From the NCBI RefSeq assembly GCF_004011505.1, contig NZ_SAUN01000001.1, forward strand, positions 2,542,001 to 2,606,000: 64,000 nt of DNA. Reading direction: 5' to 3'. The translations under genes were made by a program, and so were the position numbers. Shown in pieces: positions 26,857-35,879 of the stretch. The notes under the pieces are model-generated. The model worked only from the letters and a program-made list of their open reading frames with translations, made no database searches and was not told where the DNA came from. The first letter of the stretch is position 1; every line of letters starts with the position of its first letter. This DNA is from Nonomuraea polychroma. GTDB lineage: Bacteria; Actinomycetota; Actinomycetes; Streptosporangiales; Streptosporangiaceae.

Positions 26857-26868
26857 GTTAGCGCTCAC
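26857..26868. promoter_or_regulatory. AGCGCT-centred LacI-type operator before the importer
   Basis: GTTAGCGCTCAC is a near-perfect palindrome around AGCGCT, of the TGTGAGCGCTAACA type common for actinomycete LacI regulators such as CebR relatives. It lies about 120 bases before the binding-protein gene, so the importer can be controlled separately from the esterase. Confidence 0.55.
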
Positions 26869-26873
26869 ATGTG

Positions 26874-26929
26874 GATCGGCCGAAGGACGGGGCGCGCGTC
26901 GCGTCACCCGTGCCCCGTCCCGGCCGATC
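26874..26929 (+). terminator. Hairpin between esterase and importer genes
   Basis: Arms 26874-26893 and 26912-26929 pair as GATCGGCC / GGCCGATC and GGACGGGGC / GCCCCGTCC with a small bulge, around an 18-base loop. It may terminate esterase transcription or attenuate read-through into the importer genes. Confidence 0.6.
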
Positions 26930-26985
26930 GCTCGGTTCCAACGGCGGCGCATGAACCTTCGTGCGCCGCGATCCCCAAGGGAAAC

Positions 26986-28353
26986 ATGCCAATGAACAAG
27001 AAATGGCTCTCTGCTGCGGCGGCCATGCTCGCCGCCGCCACCGCGCTCGCGGCCTGCTCCTCCGGCGGGGGAGGGGGCGCGAACACCGCGAGCGGCAGCG
27101 GCGCGAGCAACTGCACGAACACGATCCCCAAGAAGAATCTGCCGGTCGTGACGATGTGGGGCTGGTACCCCAACATGCAGCTCGTCGTCGACAACTTCAA
27201 CAAGCAGAACGGCGAGGTGCAGGTCTGCTGGACCAACGTCGGCCAGGGCAGTGACGAGTACGACAAGTTCCAGACGGCCATCTCGGCGGGCACTGGCGCA
27301 CCCGACGTGATCATGATCGAGATGGACCGGATCCCGACCTTCCAGATCCAGAACGCGCTCGTCGACATCAAGAAGTACGGCTTCGACGCCGTCAAGGCCG
27401 ACTACAGCGAGGGCGCGTGGAAGGACGTCTCGGTCGGTGACGCGGTCTACGGCGTGCCGGTCGACGGTGGTCCGATGGCGATGATCTACCGGAAGGACAT
27501 CTTCGAGAAGTACGACATCACGCCTCCGAAGACGTGGGCCGAGTACGAGCAGGCGGCCCAGAAGATGAAGGACGCGGGTGGTCCGGCGTTCGGCGACTTC
27601 GCCGCGAATGTGTCGGCGCTCACGATGGCGCTGCAGATCCAGAAGGGCGCGGCCCCGTTCACCTACGACCCGGCGCAGCAGAGCTCGATCGGCGTCAAGC
27701 TGAACGACCAGGCCTCCAAGGACGTGCTCGACTACTGGGGGCGTCTCGCGCGGAAGGAACTGGTCGGGACGGAGGACCAGTTCACACCGGAGTACATCTC
27801 CGGTGTGATCAACGGTAAGTACGCGACGTACATCTCGGCGGCCTGGGCGCCCGGCTACCTCACCGGCGCCGGCGTCGGCAAGGGCGAGGACACCGGCAAG
27901 TTCGCGGTGGCGCCGCTCCCGCAGTGGGATCCCGCCAACCCGGTGCAGGTGAACTGGGGCGGGTCTGCCTTCTCCGTGACAAGCCAGGCGAAGAACCCCG
28001 AACTCGCGGCGAAGGTGGCGTACGGCCTCTACGCCGACAAGGAGTCGCTCACCCACGGCTGGACCAACCAGATCATCTTCCCGCTGAACCTCAAGGCGCT
28101 CAACGACCCCGAGTTCGTGAACTTGAAGGTGGCGTTCTTCGATGGCCAGCAGGCCAACAAGGAGGTTTACGTCCCCGCGGCCAACGCCTACAAGGGCGTC
28201 ACCTACAGCCCGTTCGGCCAGTACTACTTCGACGCCATGACGAAGCAGGTCAGTGCGCTCATCGAGGGCTCCGTCACCGGTGCGCAGGCCGCTGACCGGC
28301 TTCAGGAGGACGTGGCGAGCTACGCCAAAGAGCAAGGCTTCACCGTTCAGTGA
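26986..28353 (+). CDS. Extracellular sugar-binding lipoprotein (ABC importer)
   Basis: 455 aa counted from ATG 26986; a second ATG two codons on (26992) has better spacing to AAGGGA. Lipobox LAACSS, then a Gly/Ser spacer and a cluster-B binding-protein fold (VTMWGWYPNMQLVVDNFNKQ, DVIMIEMDRIPTF, YGVPVDGGPMAMIYRKDI). It is the first gene of a binding protein - MalF - MalG operon; the neighbouring secreted esterase suggests an oligosaccharide released from acylated hemicellulose. Confidence 0.92.
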   Translation: MPMNKKWLSAAAAMLAAATALAACSSGGGGGANTASGSGASNCTNTIPKKNLPVVTMWGWYPNMQLVVDNFNKQNGEVQVCWTNVGQGSDEYDKFQTAISAGTGAPDVIMIEMDRIPTFQIQNALVDIKKYGFDAVKADYSEGAWKDVSVGDAVYGVPVDGGPMAMIYRKDIFEKYDITPPKTWAEYEQAAQKMKDAGGPAFGDFAANVSALTMALQIQKGAAPFTYDPAQQSSIGVKLNDQASKDVLDYWGRLARKELVGTEDQFTPEYISGVINGKYATYISAAWAPGYLTGAGVGKGEDTGKFAVAPLPQWDPANPVQVNWGGSAFSVTSQAKNPELAAKVAYGLYADKESLTHGWTNQIIFPLNLKALNDPEFVNLKVAFFDGQQANKEVYVPAANAYKGVTYSPFGQYYFDAMTKQVSALIEGSVTGAQAADRLQEDVASYAKEQGFTVQ

Positions 28354-28359
28354 CGGAAA

Positions 28360-28391
28360 GGGTGGGCCGTCTTCCACCGGCCGGCCCACCC
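28360..28391 (+). repeat. Intercistronic hairpin after the binding-protein gene
   Basis: GGGTGGGCCG (28360-28369) and CGGCCCACCC (28382-28391) form a 10-bp stem with a 12-base loop, right after the binding-protein stop. Such hairpins usually stabilise the upstream message, giving more binding protein than permease. Confidence 0.65.
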
Positions 28392-28434
28392 ACGATCTCC
28401 CAGCATCGACATCCCGGAGTCCAGGTTGACCCTC

Positions 28435-29367
28435 ATGATCGAGAAGAGTGCGCCAAGCGCCCAGGACAGAACGTACAAAATTCGCGGCAAGGTGCGATTC
28501 CGTGAGCATTTGATGGGGTGGCTCTTCGTCGGGCCATTCGGGATCGTCTTCCTGGCATTGCTCATCGCGCCGCTCGCGTACGCGCTGTACCTCAGTCTTT
28601 TCCAGAAGAGGCTGATCGGCGGCACCAGCTTCGTCTTCCTCGACAATTACGTGAAGGCGTTCACCGACCCGAGCTTTCTTTCCGGGTCATGGTTCGTCAT
28701 CCGCTTCTCGCTGGTCTCCATCCCGCTGCAGATCATCGTCGCGCTCGCGATGGCCCTGATCCTGGATGCCGTGACCTCTCTGTTCGCCCGCTTCTCCCGC
28801 CTCATGATCTTCCTCCCCTACGCGATCCCCACGGTCATCGGGGCCGTCATGTGGGGATTTCTGTACAGCAAGAGCTTCGGGCCGCTCTCCGACATCTTCG
28901 GTTTGTTCGGCGCCGCCCCGCCTGATTTCCTCAGCAGCAACCTGATCTTCTACGGTCTGGTCAACGTCGTCACCTGGCAGTGGGCCGGCTATTACATGAT
29001 CATCCTGTACGCGGCGCTCCAGGGCATCGACCCGGCACTTTACGAGGCCGCCCGCATGGATGGTGCCGGCAAATGGCAGATCGCGCTCCGGATCAAAATC
29101 CCGCTGATCGCCCCTGCGCTGCTCCTGATCCTGATCTTCTCGCTCATCGGCACCCTGCAATTCTTCAACGAACCGCAAATTCTGCGATCCCTCGCGGCCG
29201 GCACGATCGGACCGGACTTCACCCCCAACATGTACGCATATCAGCAGGCATTCGCACTCGCGAACTTCAACTACGGATCGGCGATCTCCTTCGCACTCGG
29301 CGGGATCGTCTTCGTCGGCGTCTACGCCTTCCTGTTCTTCACCCGCAAGCGGAGGAGCTTCCTGTGA
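28435..29367 (+). CDS. Carbohydrate ABC transporter permease, MalF type
   Basis: 310 aa from ATG 28435; a TTG at 28426 behind GGAG is an equally possible start. Six membrane helices beginning LFVGPFGIVFLALLIAPLAY and an EAA loop ALYEAARMDGAGKWQIALRI. Its TGA overlaps the ATG of the next permease gene by one base. Confidence 0.9.
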   Translation: MIEKSAPSAQDRTYKIRGKVRFREHLMGWLFVGPFGIVFLALLIAPLAYALYLSLFQKRLIGGTSFVFLDNYVKAFTDPSFLSGSWFVIRFSLVSIPLQIIVALAMALILDAVTSLFARFSRLMIFLPYAIPTVIGAVMWGFLYSKSFGPLSDIFGLFGAAPPDFLSSNLIFYGLVNVVTWQWAGYYMIILYAALQGIDPALYEAARMDGAGKWQIALRIKIPLIAPALLLILIFSLIGTLQFFNEPQILRSLAAGTIGPDFTPNMYAYQQAFALANFNYGSAISFALGGIVFVGVYAFLFFTRKRRSFL

Positions 29368-30248
29368 TGAGCGACCGTTCCCGCGCCGGCGTCCGCCGCC
29401 CGCCACAACGCCATCTCCCCCTGCAGGTGCTCCTCGGCTTCCTGGTCGTGTACTTCCTCGTGCCGTTCTGGTGGGTCATCGTCAACAGCTCCAAGGATGC
29501 CCCCGGCCTGTTCGGCGGCGGCAACACCCTGTGGTTCGCCGGCCGGATCGACTACCTCGGCAACCTCGAGCAACTGTTCACCTATGACAATGGGATCTAC
29601 GGGAGGTGGATACTCAACTCCACGCTGTACGCACTCGCGGGCGGCGTCGGCGCCACGGTCCTGGCCGTCATGGCCGGCTACGGATTCGCCAAGTACCGCT
29701 TCGCCGCCAGGCGCTTCAGCTTCGCGCTCGTGCTCGGCGCGTTGATGGTGCCGGCGACGGCCCTGGTGATCCCCACCTTCATGATGTTCTCCGAGTTCGG
29801 CCTGACCAACACGATCTGGGCGGTGATCCTCCCATCACTGCTCAACCCGTTCGGTGTCTACCTGATGCACGTGTACGCGCGCGACGCGGTTCCCGACGAG
29901 ATCCTGGACGCGGCGCGGGCCGACGGTGCGGGTGAGGTACGAACGTTCCTCCAGGTCGCATTACCGCTGATGCGGCCCGCGGTGGTCACCGTGCTGCTCC
30001 TGTCCGCCGTGGCGTCCTGGAACAACTACTTCCTGCCTCTCGCCATGCTTTCCGACAACCGCCTATTCCCCGTCACCGTCGGGCTCGGCCTCTGGCAGGG
30101 AATCGCCTCGGCGAACAACGCGGGCAGTACCTCCCTCTGGAGCCTCATCATCATGGGCGCGCTCGTGTCGGTCGTTCCCCTCGTCATCGCCTTCTTCACG
30201 CTTCAGCGGCACTGGCGCGGAGGGCTGTCCGTCGGTGGCCTGAGGTAG
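29367..30248 (+). CDS. Carbohydrate ABC transporter permease, MalG type
   Basis: 293 aa. Membrane helices start at LQVLLGFLVVYFLVPFWWVI, the EAA loop is EILDAARADGAGEVRTFLQV, and the family C-terminus is LQRHWRGGLSVGGLR. Last gene of the importer operon; again no ATPase gene is nearby. Confidence 0.9.
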   Translation: MSDRSRAGVRRPPQRHLPLQVLLGFLVVYFLVPFWWVIVNSSKDAPGLFGGGNTLWFAGRIDYLGNLEQLFTYDNGIYGRWILNSTLYALAGGVGATVLAVMAGYGFAKYRFAARRFSFALVLGALMVPATALVIPTFMMFSEFGLTNTIWAVILPSLLNPFGVYLMHVYARDAVPDEILDAARADGAGEVRTFLQVALPLMRPAVVTVLLLSAVASWNNYFLPLAMLSDNRLFPVTVGLGLWQGIASANNAGSTSLWSLIIMGALVSVVPLVIAFFTLQRHWRGGLSVGGLR

Positions 30249-30369
30249 GCCGGTGTCGGTCCTCCAGTCAATCAACCTGTACGGATGGGCTGAGACGGTG
30301 GATTTGGCAAGATCGGTTCTCGTGCCTCTCCACCTTCTGCGGCTGATCGCCCTCAGTTGGCCGGCGTTG

Positions 30370-30580
30370 CAGGGCCGGAGTGAGGCGGTGACGAATGCCG
30401 GGCTTCCCGACAGCGTGTACGACACCCGGAACTCATCCCAGACCAGCTCGGCTATCCGCCCTGCGTCCAGTACTGATCCTCGCCCCGCCCGTACGCGGCC
30501 GGCCCTTCATCCAACGCCACCTGCAGCGCCTCTACCTGCGCTTTAGAGGTCGCGCGGAAAGGGTGCCGAGCAACAGTCAT
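30370..30580 (-). pseudogene. Remnant of an IS630-type transposase N-terminus
   Basis: Leftward from 30580 the DNA reads FRATSKAQVEALQVALDEG and then GEDQYW before a stop at about 30454. One frame over, the similarity continues as AGRIAELVWDEFRVSYTLSG. This is the winged helix-turn-helix start of IS630-family transposases (usual pattern ...GPAAHGWxEDQRWTLARIAxLI...YTL). A frameshift and loss of the catalytic DDE part make it dead. It fills the space between the importer operon and the ROK regulator; no terminal repeats were recognised. Confidence 0.65.
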
Positions 30581-30600
30581 GTGCCGAGTCCGCCGGAGGT

Positions 30601-31815
30601 TCAGGCCTGGCGGGCGAGCCAGACGGTGGGCTGCCGGCGGATCTGGTCGATGGAGGTGAGCGCCGCGCCGATCACGGCGGCGTCCGGGCCGAGCAGCGCG
30701 GGACGGACGGTGACGGGAGCCCAGGCGGCGGTGAGCACGCGCCGGTCGATCTCGGCCTTGGCGGTCGCGGTGAGCCAGGACGACATCAGCGCGAAGCTGC
30801 CGCCCAGCAGCACGGTGTCGATGTCGAGGATGTTCAGCACGCTCGACAGGGCGATGCCGAGCGCGGTGCCGGCCCGCTCCAGGGCGGCGAGCGTGGGCGG
30901 GGAGCCTGCCTCGGCGCGCTCGGTGACAACGTTGTCCGGATTGGCGGACTCCGGAGCGGGGTCGTCGCCGAGGATGGCGGCGGTGCTGGCGTAGGTCTGC
31001 AGGCAGCCGCGAGACCCGCACGGGCAGGCAGCGCCGTCGGGGTGGACGGTGACGTGGCCGAACTCGCCGCTCCAGCCGCGGGCGCCGCGCATGAGGTGGC
31101 CACCCAGCACGATCCCGGCGCCGATGCCGAGGCCGCCGGAGACGTAGACGAAGCTGTCGAGGGTGTTGTCGCCGGCGTACAGCTCGCCGAGGGCGGCCAG
31201 GTTGGCCTCGTTTTCGACGGCGGTGGTCAGGCCCATGTCGCCGAGGAACGTTCCGGCGGGCACGTCGCGCCAGCCGAGCGCAGGGGCCGAGCGAACGATG
31301 CCGCCGTCGACCGGTCCGGGCACGGCCAAGGTGGTAGTGACCACGGTCAGGTCCTTGGCGGTGACGGCGTCGACAGCCTCGCGGGCCATGCGCGCCAGCT
31401 CGGTCAGGACGGCGGCGGCGTCCCGGCCGGCGTAGCGGGCCGGGGCGAAGGTCAGGTGGCGCACGGTGCCGGTCAGGTCCACGACGCACGCGGCCAGGCC
31501 GTCGGCGCGGATGTCCAGGCCGAGTCCGGCGGGACCGCGGTCCGACAGCGTGAGGCCGACGCGCGGGCGGCCCGCCCGTCCGTTGTGGGTGACGCCTTTC
31601 TCGGTGATGAGCTGTCCGGCCAGCAGTTCCTCGGCGATGCGGGTGATGGTGGGCCGGGTCAGCCCGGTGGCGGCGGCAAGCTCCGTGCGGGAGATCGGAC
31701 CGCCCGCGGTGAGGATGCGCTGGAAGACCAACCCGAGGTTGAGGTCGCGCAGGTTCTCCTGCCGGACGGCCCCCTCAGGCGAGCGCGGCGCGCTGGGCCG
31801 GAAGGCGGCGGTCAT
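30601..31815 (-). CDS. ROK-family transcriptional regulator
   Basis: 404 aa; ATG 31815 overlaps the stop of the DUF6807 gene (ATGA). N-terminal winged helix (SRTELAAATGLTRPTITRIA), then the sugar-kinase-like ROK fold with GGLGIGAGIVLGG and the zinc-binding motif ending in CPCGSRGCLQTY. Such NagC/XylR-type proteins bind a sugar and leave the DNA. As last gene of a leftward operon with an ABC importer, an oxidoreductase and a DUF6807 protein, it probably controls the promoter at about 37212-37241. Confidence 0.92.
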   Translation of the reverse strand: MTAAFRPSAPRSPEGAVRQENLRDLNLGLVFQRILTAGGPISRTELAAATGLTRPTITRIAEELLAGQLITEKGVTHNGRAGRPRVGLTLSDRGPAGLGLDIRADGLAACVVDLTGTVRHLTFAPARYAGRDAAAVLTELARMAREAVDAVTAKDLTVVTTTLAVPGPVDGGIVRSAPALGWRDVPAGTFLGDMGLTTAVENEANLAALGELYAGDNTLDSFVYVSGGLGIGAGIVLGGHLMRGARGWSGEFGHVTVHPDGAACPCGSRGCLQTYASTAAILGDDPAPESANPDNVVTERAEAGSPPTLAALERAGTALGIALSSVLNILDIDTVLLGGSFALMSSWLTATAKAEIDRRVLTAAWAPVTVRPALLGPDAAVIGAALTSIDQIRRQPTVWLARQA

Positions 31816-32645
31816 GTCGCCAGCCGGGCCGCGTCTTCGGCCGTGAGGCGGCCGTCGGCCACCAGGACGACCACGGTACGGCAGATCGCCTCGTCCGGCT
31901 CCAGCACCAGCGGCTCCGCCCAGGCCACACAGGAGCCGACGCCGAGGTAGTCGCGGGCCCGGACGAACCAGCGGTCCTGGGCGGTGTCCTCGTCGCCGGG
32001 CCGGAAGACGAGGGTCCACTCCGGGGCGGCGACGGCGACCCAGGCGGCGCTCCGGCCGTGCACGGGCTCCACGCCTTCGCCAGCGGCGCTGAACACGGTG
32101 GCGCCGGTGACGTTCGGCCCGCGCCAGAAGAAGCCGCCGTAGCCTGCGCCGACCCGGCCCTTGGCCGCCGAACTCCGCATCACCAGGGCCCGCTCGGCGC
32201 CGTTGGTCAGCTGGGTCCGTACGGCCAGCGACCAGACGCTCCCGTTGAATGGCCCGTCGACCGGCGTGCAGGTGATCGTCCGCCGCTCGTGGAGCAGCAG
32301 CCCGTCGTCGGGCCCCAGCCAGCGCAGCGCGTGCGAGAGCGAGGTCTCGCTGCGGCCCAGCCAGCGTTCGTGCCGCTGGCTGCCGTGATTGTCGAGCCAG
32401 GCGGGCCCGTGACCGGTCACGAAGGTGCGCCCGCCCCAGAAGTTGACCCCGTCGAGGTCGGGGAAGGCAACGCCGATCCCGAACTGGTGCGGGTGGGAGT
32501 CGGGCACGGCGTCGGTCACGGTACGGCCGGCCAGGGTCCGCACGGGATGCAGGAAGGGGCGCGGTGAACTGGACGCGGGCGCCTTCGGCTGCCAGACATA
32601 GGAGGCCACCTCTCGTCCATCCAGCCGCAGCACTTCCGTGGCCAT
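31812..32645 (-). CDS. DUF6807 (PmoA-like) protein
   Basis: 277 aa from ATG 32645, chosen for the AAAAGG seven bases before it; an upstream ATG at 32720 overlaps the oxidoreductase stop (ATGA) and would add 25 residues. Features of the DUF6807/PmoA family: RPFLHPVRTLAGRTVTDAVP, DSHPHQFGIGVAF, GVNFWGGRTF, GYGGFFWRGP. The histidines in the first motifs look like a metal or sugar site. The biochemical role is not known; genes of this family often accompany Gfo/Idh/MocA oxidoreductases, as here. Confidence 0.8.
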   Translation of the reverse strand: MATEVLRLDGREVASYVWQPKAPASSSPRPFLHPVRTLAGRTVTDAVPDSHPHQFGIGVAFPDLDGVNFWGGRTFVTGHGPAWLDNHGSQRHERWLGRSETSLSHALRWLGPDDGLLLHERRTITCTPVDGPFNGSVWSLAVRTQLTNGAERALVMRSSAAKGRVGAGYGGFFWRGPNVTGATVFSAAGEGVEPVHGRSAAWVAVAAPEWTLVFRPGDEDTAQDRWFVRARDYLGVGSCVAWAEPLVLEPDEAICRTVVVLVADGRLTAEDAARLAT

Positions 32646-32716
32646 CTCGCCGCCTTTTCGCATCCGGGGATTATGAGCGTAGTCCCCAAGCGGTGCCGCC
32701 ACGAGCAGGGCGGGGG

Positions 32717-34090
32717 TCATGGCAATGACAATCCCAGCTCATGCAGATAAACCGCCGTGCCGGTGCGCAGCGACTCGTTGCCCGCCACGCCGACCAGCAC
32801 ACTCGCGGCGCCGTCGGCGAACCCGGCGTGCCTGCTCAGCCGGTCTCCGGAGGGACCGCGGAAGACGTCGTGCAGGAGCATGGCGTCGCCGCCGCCGTGG
32901 CCGCCCGCGCCTTCGGGGATGGGCACCTCGACCGCGGGCTCCCAGTGGCGCTGCAGCAGCAGACGCGAGCCTCGTTGCCGGTGTCCCGCGTCAGCGACGG
33001 CACTTTCGCTCTCGGACAGGGCGCTCGGGTCCAGGACTTCGGCCGGTTCGGCCTCCGGCTCAGCCAGGGCGACGGCCACCTTGGAGGCGGCGGTGGCCGC
33101 GCCGATCGCCGAGGAGGCGCCCGCGGGTGAGACGTGGGGCCGCTCGACCACGTCGAGTTCGATGCGCCCCGCCGTACCGTTGATCGCGACGCGGTAGCCC
33201 TCCCACGGGCAGTGCGCGTGCAGGGTGTAGGACATCGACGCGCCGCCCCGATAACCGACCACCACGTTGAGGTTGTCCTCGATGGTGATGCCGTCGGAGA
33301 AGACGTCGCGGTCGCGGATGTAGCCGTCCAGGTGCTCGCCGTCCCGGTAGAGCTCGCGGAGCTTCTCGTCCGAGGCCAGGTCCAGGGAGAACGGGTCGCC
33401 GTCGATGAGGCCGCGCGCGGGCCGGGTGCCCAGGCCGCGGCGGCGGGCGTTGTCAGGGCCGTAGAAGCGTAGCCCGCCGCGGGCGAAGACCACCTCGGGA
33501 CGGTCGCCCAGCCACCAGTTGACCAGGTCGAAGTGGTGGGTGGCCTTGTGCACCAGCAGCCCGCCGGAGGCGGCCTTGTCGCGGTGCCAGCGGCGGAAGT
33601 AGTCGGCGCCGTGCACGGTGTCCAGGCACCACTCGAAGGTGACGGAGGTGACCTCGCCGATCTCCCCGTCGGCGATGAGCTGCCGCATGAGCGCGTTGCG
33701 CGGGGAGTAGCGGTAGTTGAAGGTGACCGTCAGCTCCGGCGTACCGGCCTGGAGCGCGTCGTGGATCTGCCGCACCCCGGCCAGGTCGATGGTCATGGGC
33801 TTCTCCACCACCACGTCCACCCCCGCCAGCAGCGCACGGCTCACGTAGTCGGCGTGCGTGTCGTCGCGGGAGGTGACGAAGACGACGTCGCTCTGTTTGA
33901 GCATCTCGTCGTAGGCGTCGGGGAAGTAGTGCGGCAGGGGCGCGCCGGCGATCCGGTCGTAGTAGGCCATGCGCACCTCGTTGGTGTCGCAGAAGGCCAC
34001 CGGACGGCCGAGGTCGGCGTAGGGGCCGAGCAGGGCGGCCAGGTACATCTGGGCGCGCGAGCCGGTCCCGACGAAGGAATAGCGTCTCAT
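32717..34090 (-). CDS. Gfo/Idh/MocA-family NAD(P)-dependent oxidoreductase
   Basis: 457 aa. Rossmann domain at about 1-130 with SFVGTGSRAQMYL and the family motif VEKPMTIDL; the catalytic region follows (LLVHKATHHFDLVNWWLG). The C-terminal 120 residues carry an Ala/Glu-rich insert (about 335-385). It starts right at the end of the upstream MalG-type permease gene. Enzymes of this type oxidise or epimerise sugars or inositols; here the target is the solute brought in by the adjacent importer. Confidence 0.9.
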   Translation of the reverse strand: MRRYSFVGTGSRAQMYLAALLGPYADLGRPVAFCDTNEVRMAYYDRIAGAPLPHYFPDAYDEMLKQSDVVFVTSRDDTHADYVSRALLAGVDVVVEKPMTIDLAGVRQIHDALQAGTPELTVTFNYRYSPRNALMRQLIADGEIGEVTSVTFEWCLDTVHGADYFRRWHRDKAASGGLLVHKATHHFDLVNWWLGDRPEVVFARGGLRFYGPDNARRRGLGTRPARGLIDGDPFSLDLASDEKLRELYRDGEHLDGYIRDRDVFSDGITIEDNLNVVVGYRGGASMSYTLHAHCPWEGYRVAINGTAGRIELDVVERPHVSPAGASSAIGAATAASKVAVALAEPEAEPAEVLDPSALSESESAVADAGHRQRGSRLLLQRHWEPAVEVPIPEGAGGHGGGDAMLLHDVFRGPSGDRLSRHAGFADGAASVLVGVAGNESLRTGTAVYLHELGLSLP

Positions 34091-34954
34091 CTACTTCAAT
34101 CCAGTGGTGGCGATGCCCTTGACCAGGTACTTCTGGCCGGCGATGAAGAAACCGATGACCGGGGCGAGGGACACGAACGACATGGCGAACATCTGCCCCC
34201 ACTGGGACTGGCCCTCGGAGTCGATGAACTGGCGCACCGCCAGCGGCACGGTGTAGAGCTCCTGCTCGGTCAGGTAGAGCAGGGGAGAGAAGAACTCGTT
34301 CCAGGTCGAGATGAAGGTGAAGATCGCCGTGGTGGCGAAGGCGGGCTTGCACAGCGGCAGGATCACGCTCCAGAAGATCCGGAACGTGCCCGCGCCGTCG
34401 ATGCGGGCCGCCTCGTCCAGCTCCTTGGGCAGAGAGCGGATGAACTGCACCATCAGGAAGATGTAGAACGCGCTGGTGGCCAGGAAGTTCGGCACGATCA
34501 GCGGGAAGTAGGTGTTGAGCCAGCCCAGCTTGGCGAAGACGATGTACTGCGGGACCAGCAGCACGTGACCGGGGAGCATCATCGTGCCGAGGGTCAGCGC
34601 GAAGAACAGCTTGCGGCCACGGAAGTTGAGCCGGGCGAACGCGTAGGCGGCCAGCGAGCATGACAGCAGGTTGCCCAGGATGCTCAGCACGACGATGACG
34701 ACCGAATTGACCAGGTAGAGGTCGAAGGGGAACTCCAGGGCCGTCCAGCCCTCGGTGTAGTTGGAGAAGTCCCACTCGGCGGGCCAGAGCGAGAGGTCCT
34801 TGAAGACGATCCCGGCCGGCTTGAGCGAGCTGGACACCAGCCACAGCAACGGGTAGAGCATGACGATGCTGACCAGGCAGAGCAGCAGGTGTTTGGTGAA
34901 GCGCTTACGCCGGGTGTTGCCGATGCGCTCGATGTAGCTCTCGTCAGTTGTCAT
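34091..34954 (-). CDS. Carbohydrate ABC transporter permease, MalG type
   Basis: 287 aa; ATG 34954 overlaps the MalF-type stop by 11 bases. Six membrane helices, EAA loop ELDEAARIDGAGTFRIFWSV, and C-terminus FIAGQKYLVKGIATTGLK. The same C-terminal sequence, with an eight-residue deletion, is found as an orphan at 38706-38801. Confidence 0.9.
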   Translation of the reverse strand: MTTDESYIERIGNTRRKRFTKHLLLCLVSIVMLYPLLWLVSSSLKPAGIVFKDLSLWPAEWDFSNYTEGWTALEFPFDLYLVNSVVIVVLSILGNLLSCSLAAYAFARLNFRGRKLFFALTLGTMMLPGHVLLVPQYIVFAKLGWLNTYFPLIVPNFLATSAFYIFLMVQFIRSLPKELDEAARIDGAGTFRIFWSVILPLCKPAFATTAIFTFISTWNEFFSPLLYLTEQELYTVPLAVRQFIDSEGQSQWGQMFAMSFVSLAPVIGFFIAGQKYLVKGIATTGLK

Positions 34955-35879
34955 AGTGCACCCACCGCTTGGCCAGGAGGAAGTTGAGGCCGGTGAACGC
35001 CGCGATGATGATCAGCAGCATCCAGGCCATCGCCGAGGCGTAACCCATGTGGAACTGCTCGAACCCCTGCTTGTACAGGTAGAGGTTGTAGAACATCGTG
35101 GAGTTGGCCGGCCCGCCCTTGCCTCCGCTGAAGATGAACCCCTGTGTGAAGGTCTGGAACGAGGAGATCAGTGACTGGATCAGGTTGAAGAAGATGATCG
35201 GGCTGAGCAGCGGCAGCGTGATCTTGCGGAACTGCTGCCACTTGTTCGCCCCGTCGATCGCGGCGGCCTCGTAGTACATCGCCGGGATCTGCTTCAGGCC
35301 GGCCAGGAAGATCACCATGGGGGAGCCGAACGTCCAGATGTGCAGGATGATCAGCGTGGTGAGGGCGTAGTCCGGGTCGGACGTCCAGCTGATCTTCTCG
35401 ATGCCGAAGAAGCCGAGAAAGGCGTTGACGATGCCGTTGAGGCCGAAGATGTAGCGCCACAGCAGCACCAGCGCCACGCTGCCGCCCAGCAGCGAGGGCA
35501 GGTAGAAGATCGCCCGATAGACCGGCAGGCCCCGAACGCCCCGGTTGAGGAGCATGGCGACGCCCAGCGCAGCGGCCAGCGACAGCGGCACCGAGACGAA
35601 GGTGTAGACGAACGTGACCTTGACCGACTGCCACCAGGTGTCATCGGAGAACATCTCGGCGAAGTTCTCCAGGCCGATCCAGTTCGGCACGTTCAGCAGG
35701 TTGTAGTCGGTGAAAGCCAGGTAGAGCGAGGCGAAGAACGGGATGATCGTGAAGGCCATCCCGATGAACCAGGGCAGGATGAACAGGTAGCCCGACCGGT
35801 CCTGAGGAGATTTCGCCGCCTTGGGCGGCGAAACCGGCGCCTCGGACACGGCCGGGTCCTTCATAGACGTGAGCGTCAC
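34944..35879 (-). CDS. Carbohydrate ABC transporter permease, MalF type
   Basis: 311 aa from GTG 35879, which overlaps the binding-protein stop as GTGA; an ATG five codons on (35864) is possible. Six membrane helices from GYLFILPWFIGMAFTIIPFF, EAA loop YYEAAAIDGANKWQQFRKI. Part of the five-gene-plus-regulator operon ending at 30601. Confidence 0.9.
   Translation of the reverse strand: MTLTSMKDPAVSEAPVSPPKAAKSPQDRSGYLFILPWFIGMAFTIIPFFASLYLAFTDYNLLNVPNWIGLENFAEMFSDDTWWQSVKVTFVYTFVSVPLSLAAALGVAMLLNRGVRGLPVYRAIFYLPSLLGGSVALVLLWRYIFGLNGIVNAFLGFFGIEKISWTSDPDYALTTLIILHIWTFGSPMVIFLAGLKQIPAMYYEAAAIDGANKWQQFRKITLPLLSPIIFFNLIQSLISSFQTFTQGFIFSGGKGGPANSTMFYNLYLYKQGFEQFHMGYASAMAWMLLIIIAAFTGLNFLLAKRWVHYDN

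Noticed and set aside
24859..28509. Very long open frame on the minus strand (over 1200 codons) opposite the esterase and binding-protein genes
   Set aside because: It is a GC-rich shadow: Arg/Gly/Val-rich, no domain, no ribosome site, and the plus strand holds two clear genes.
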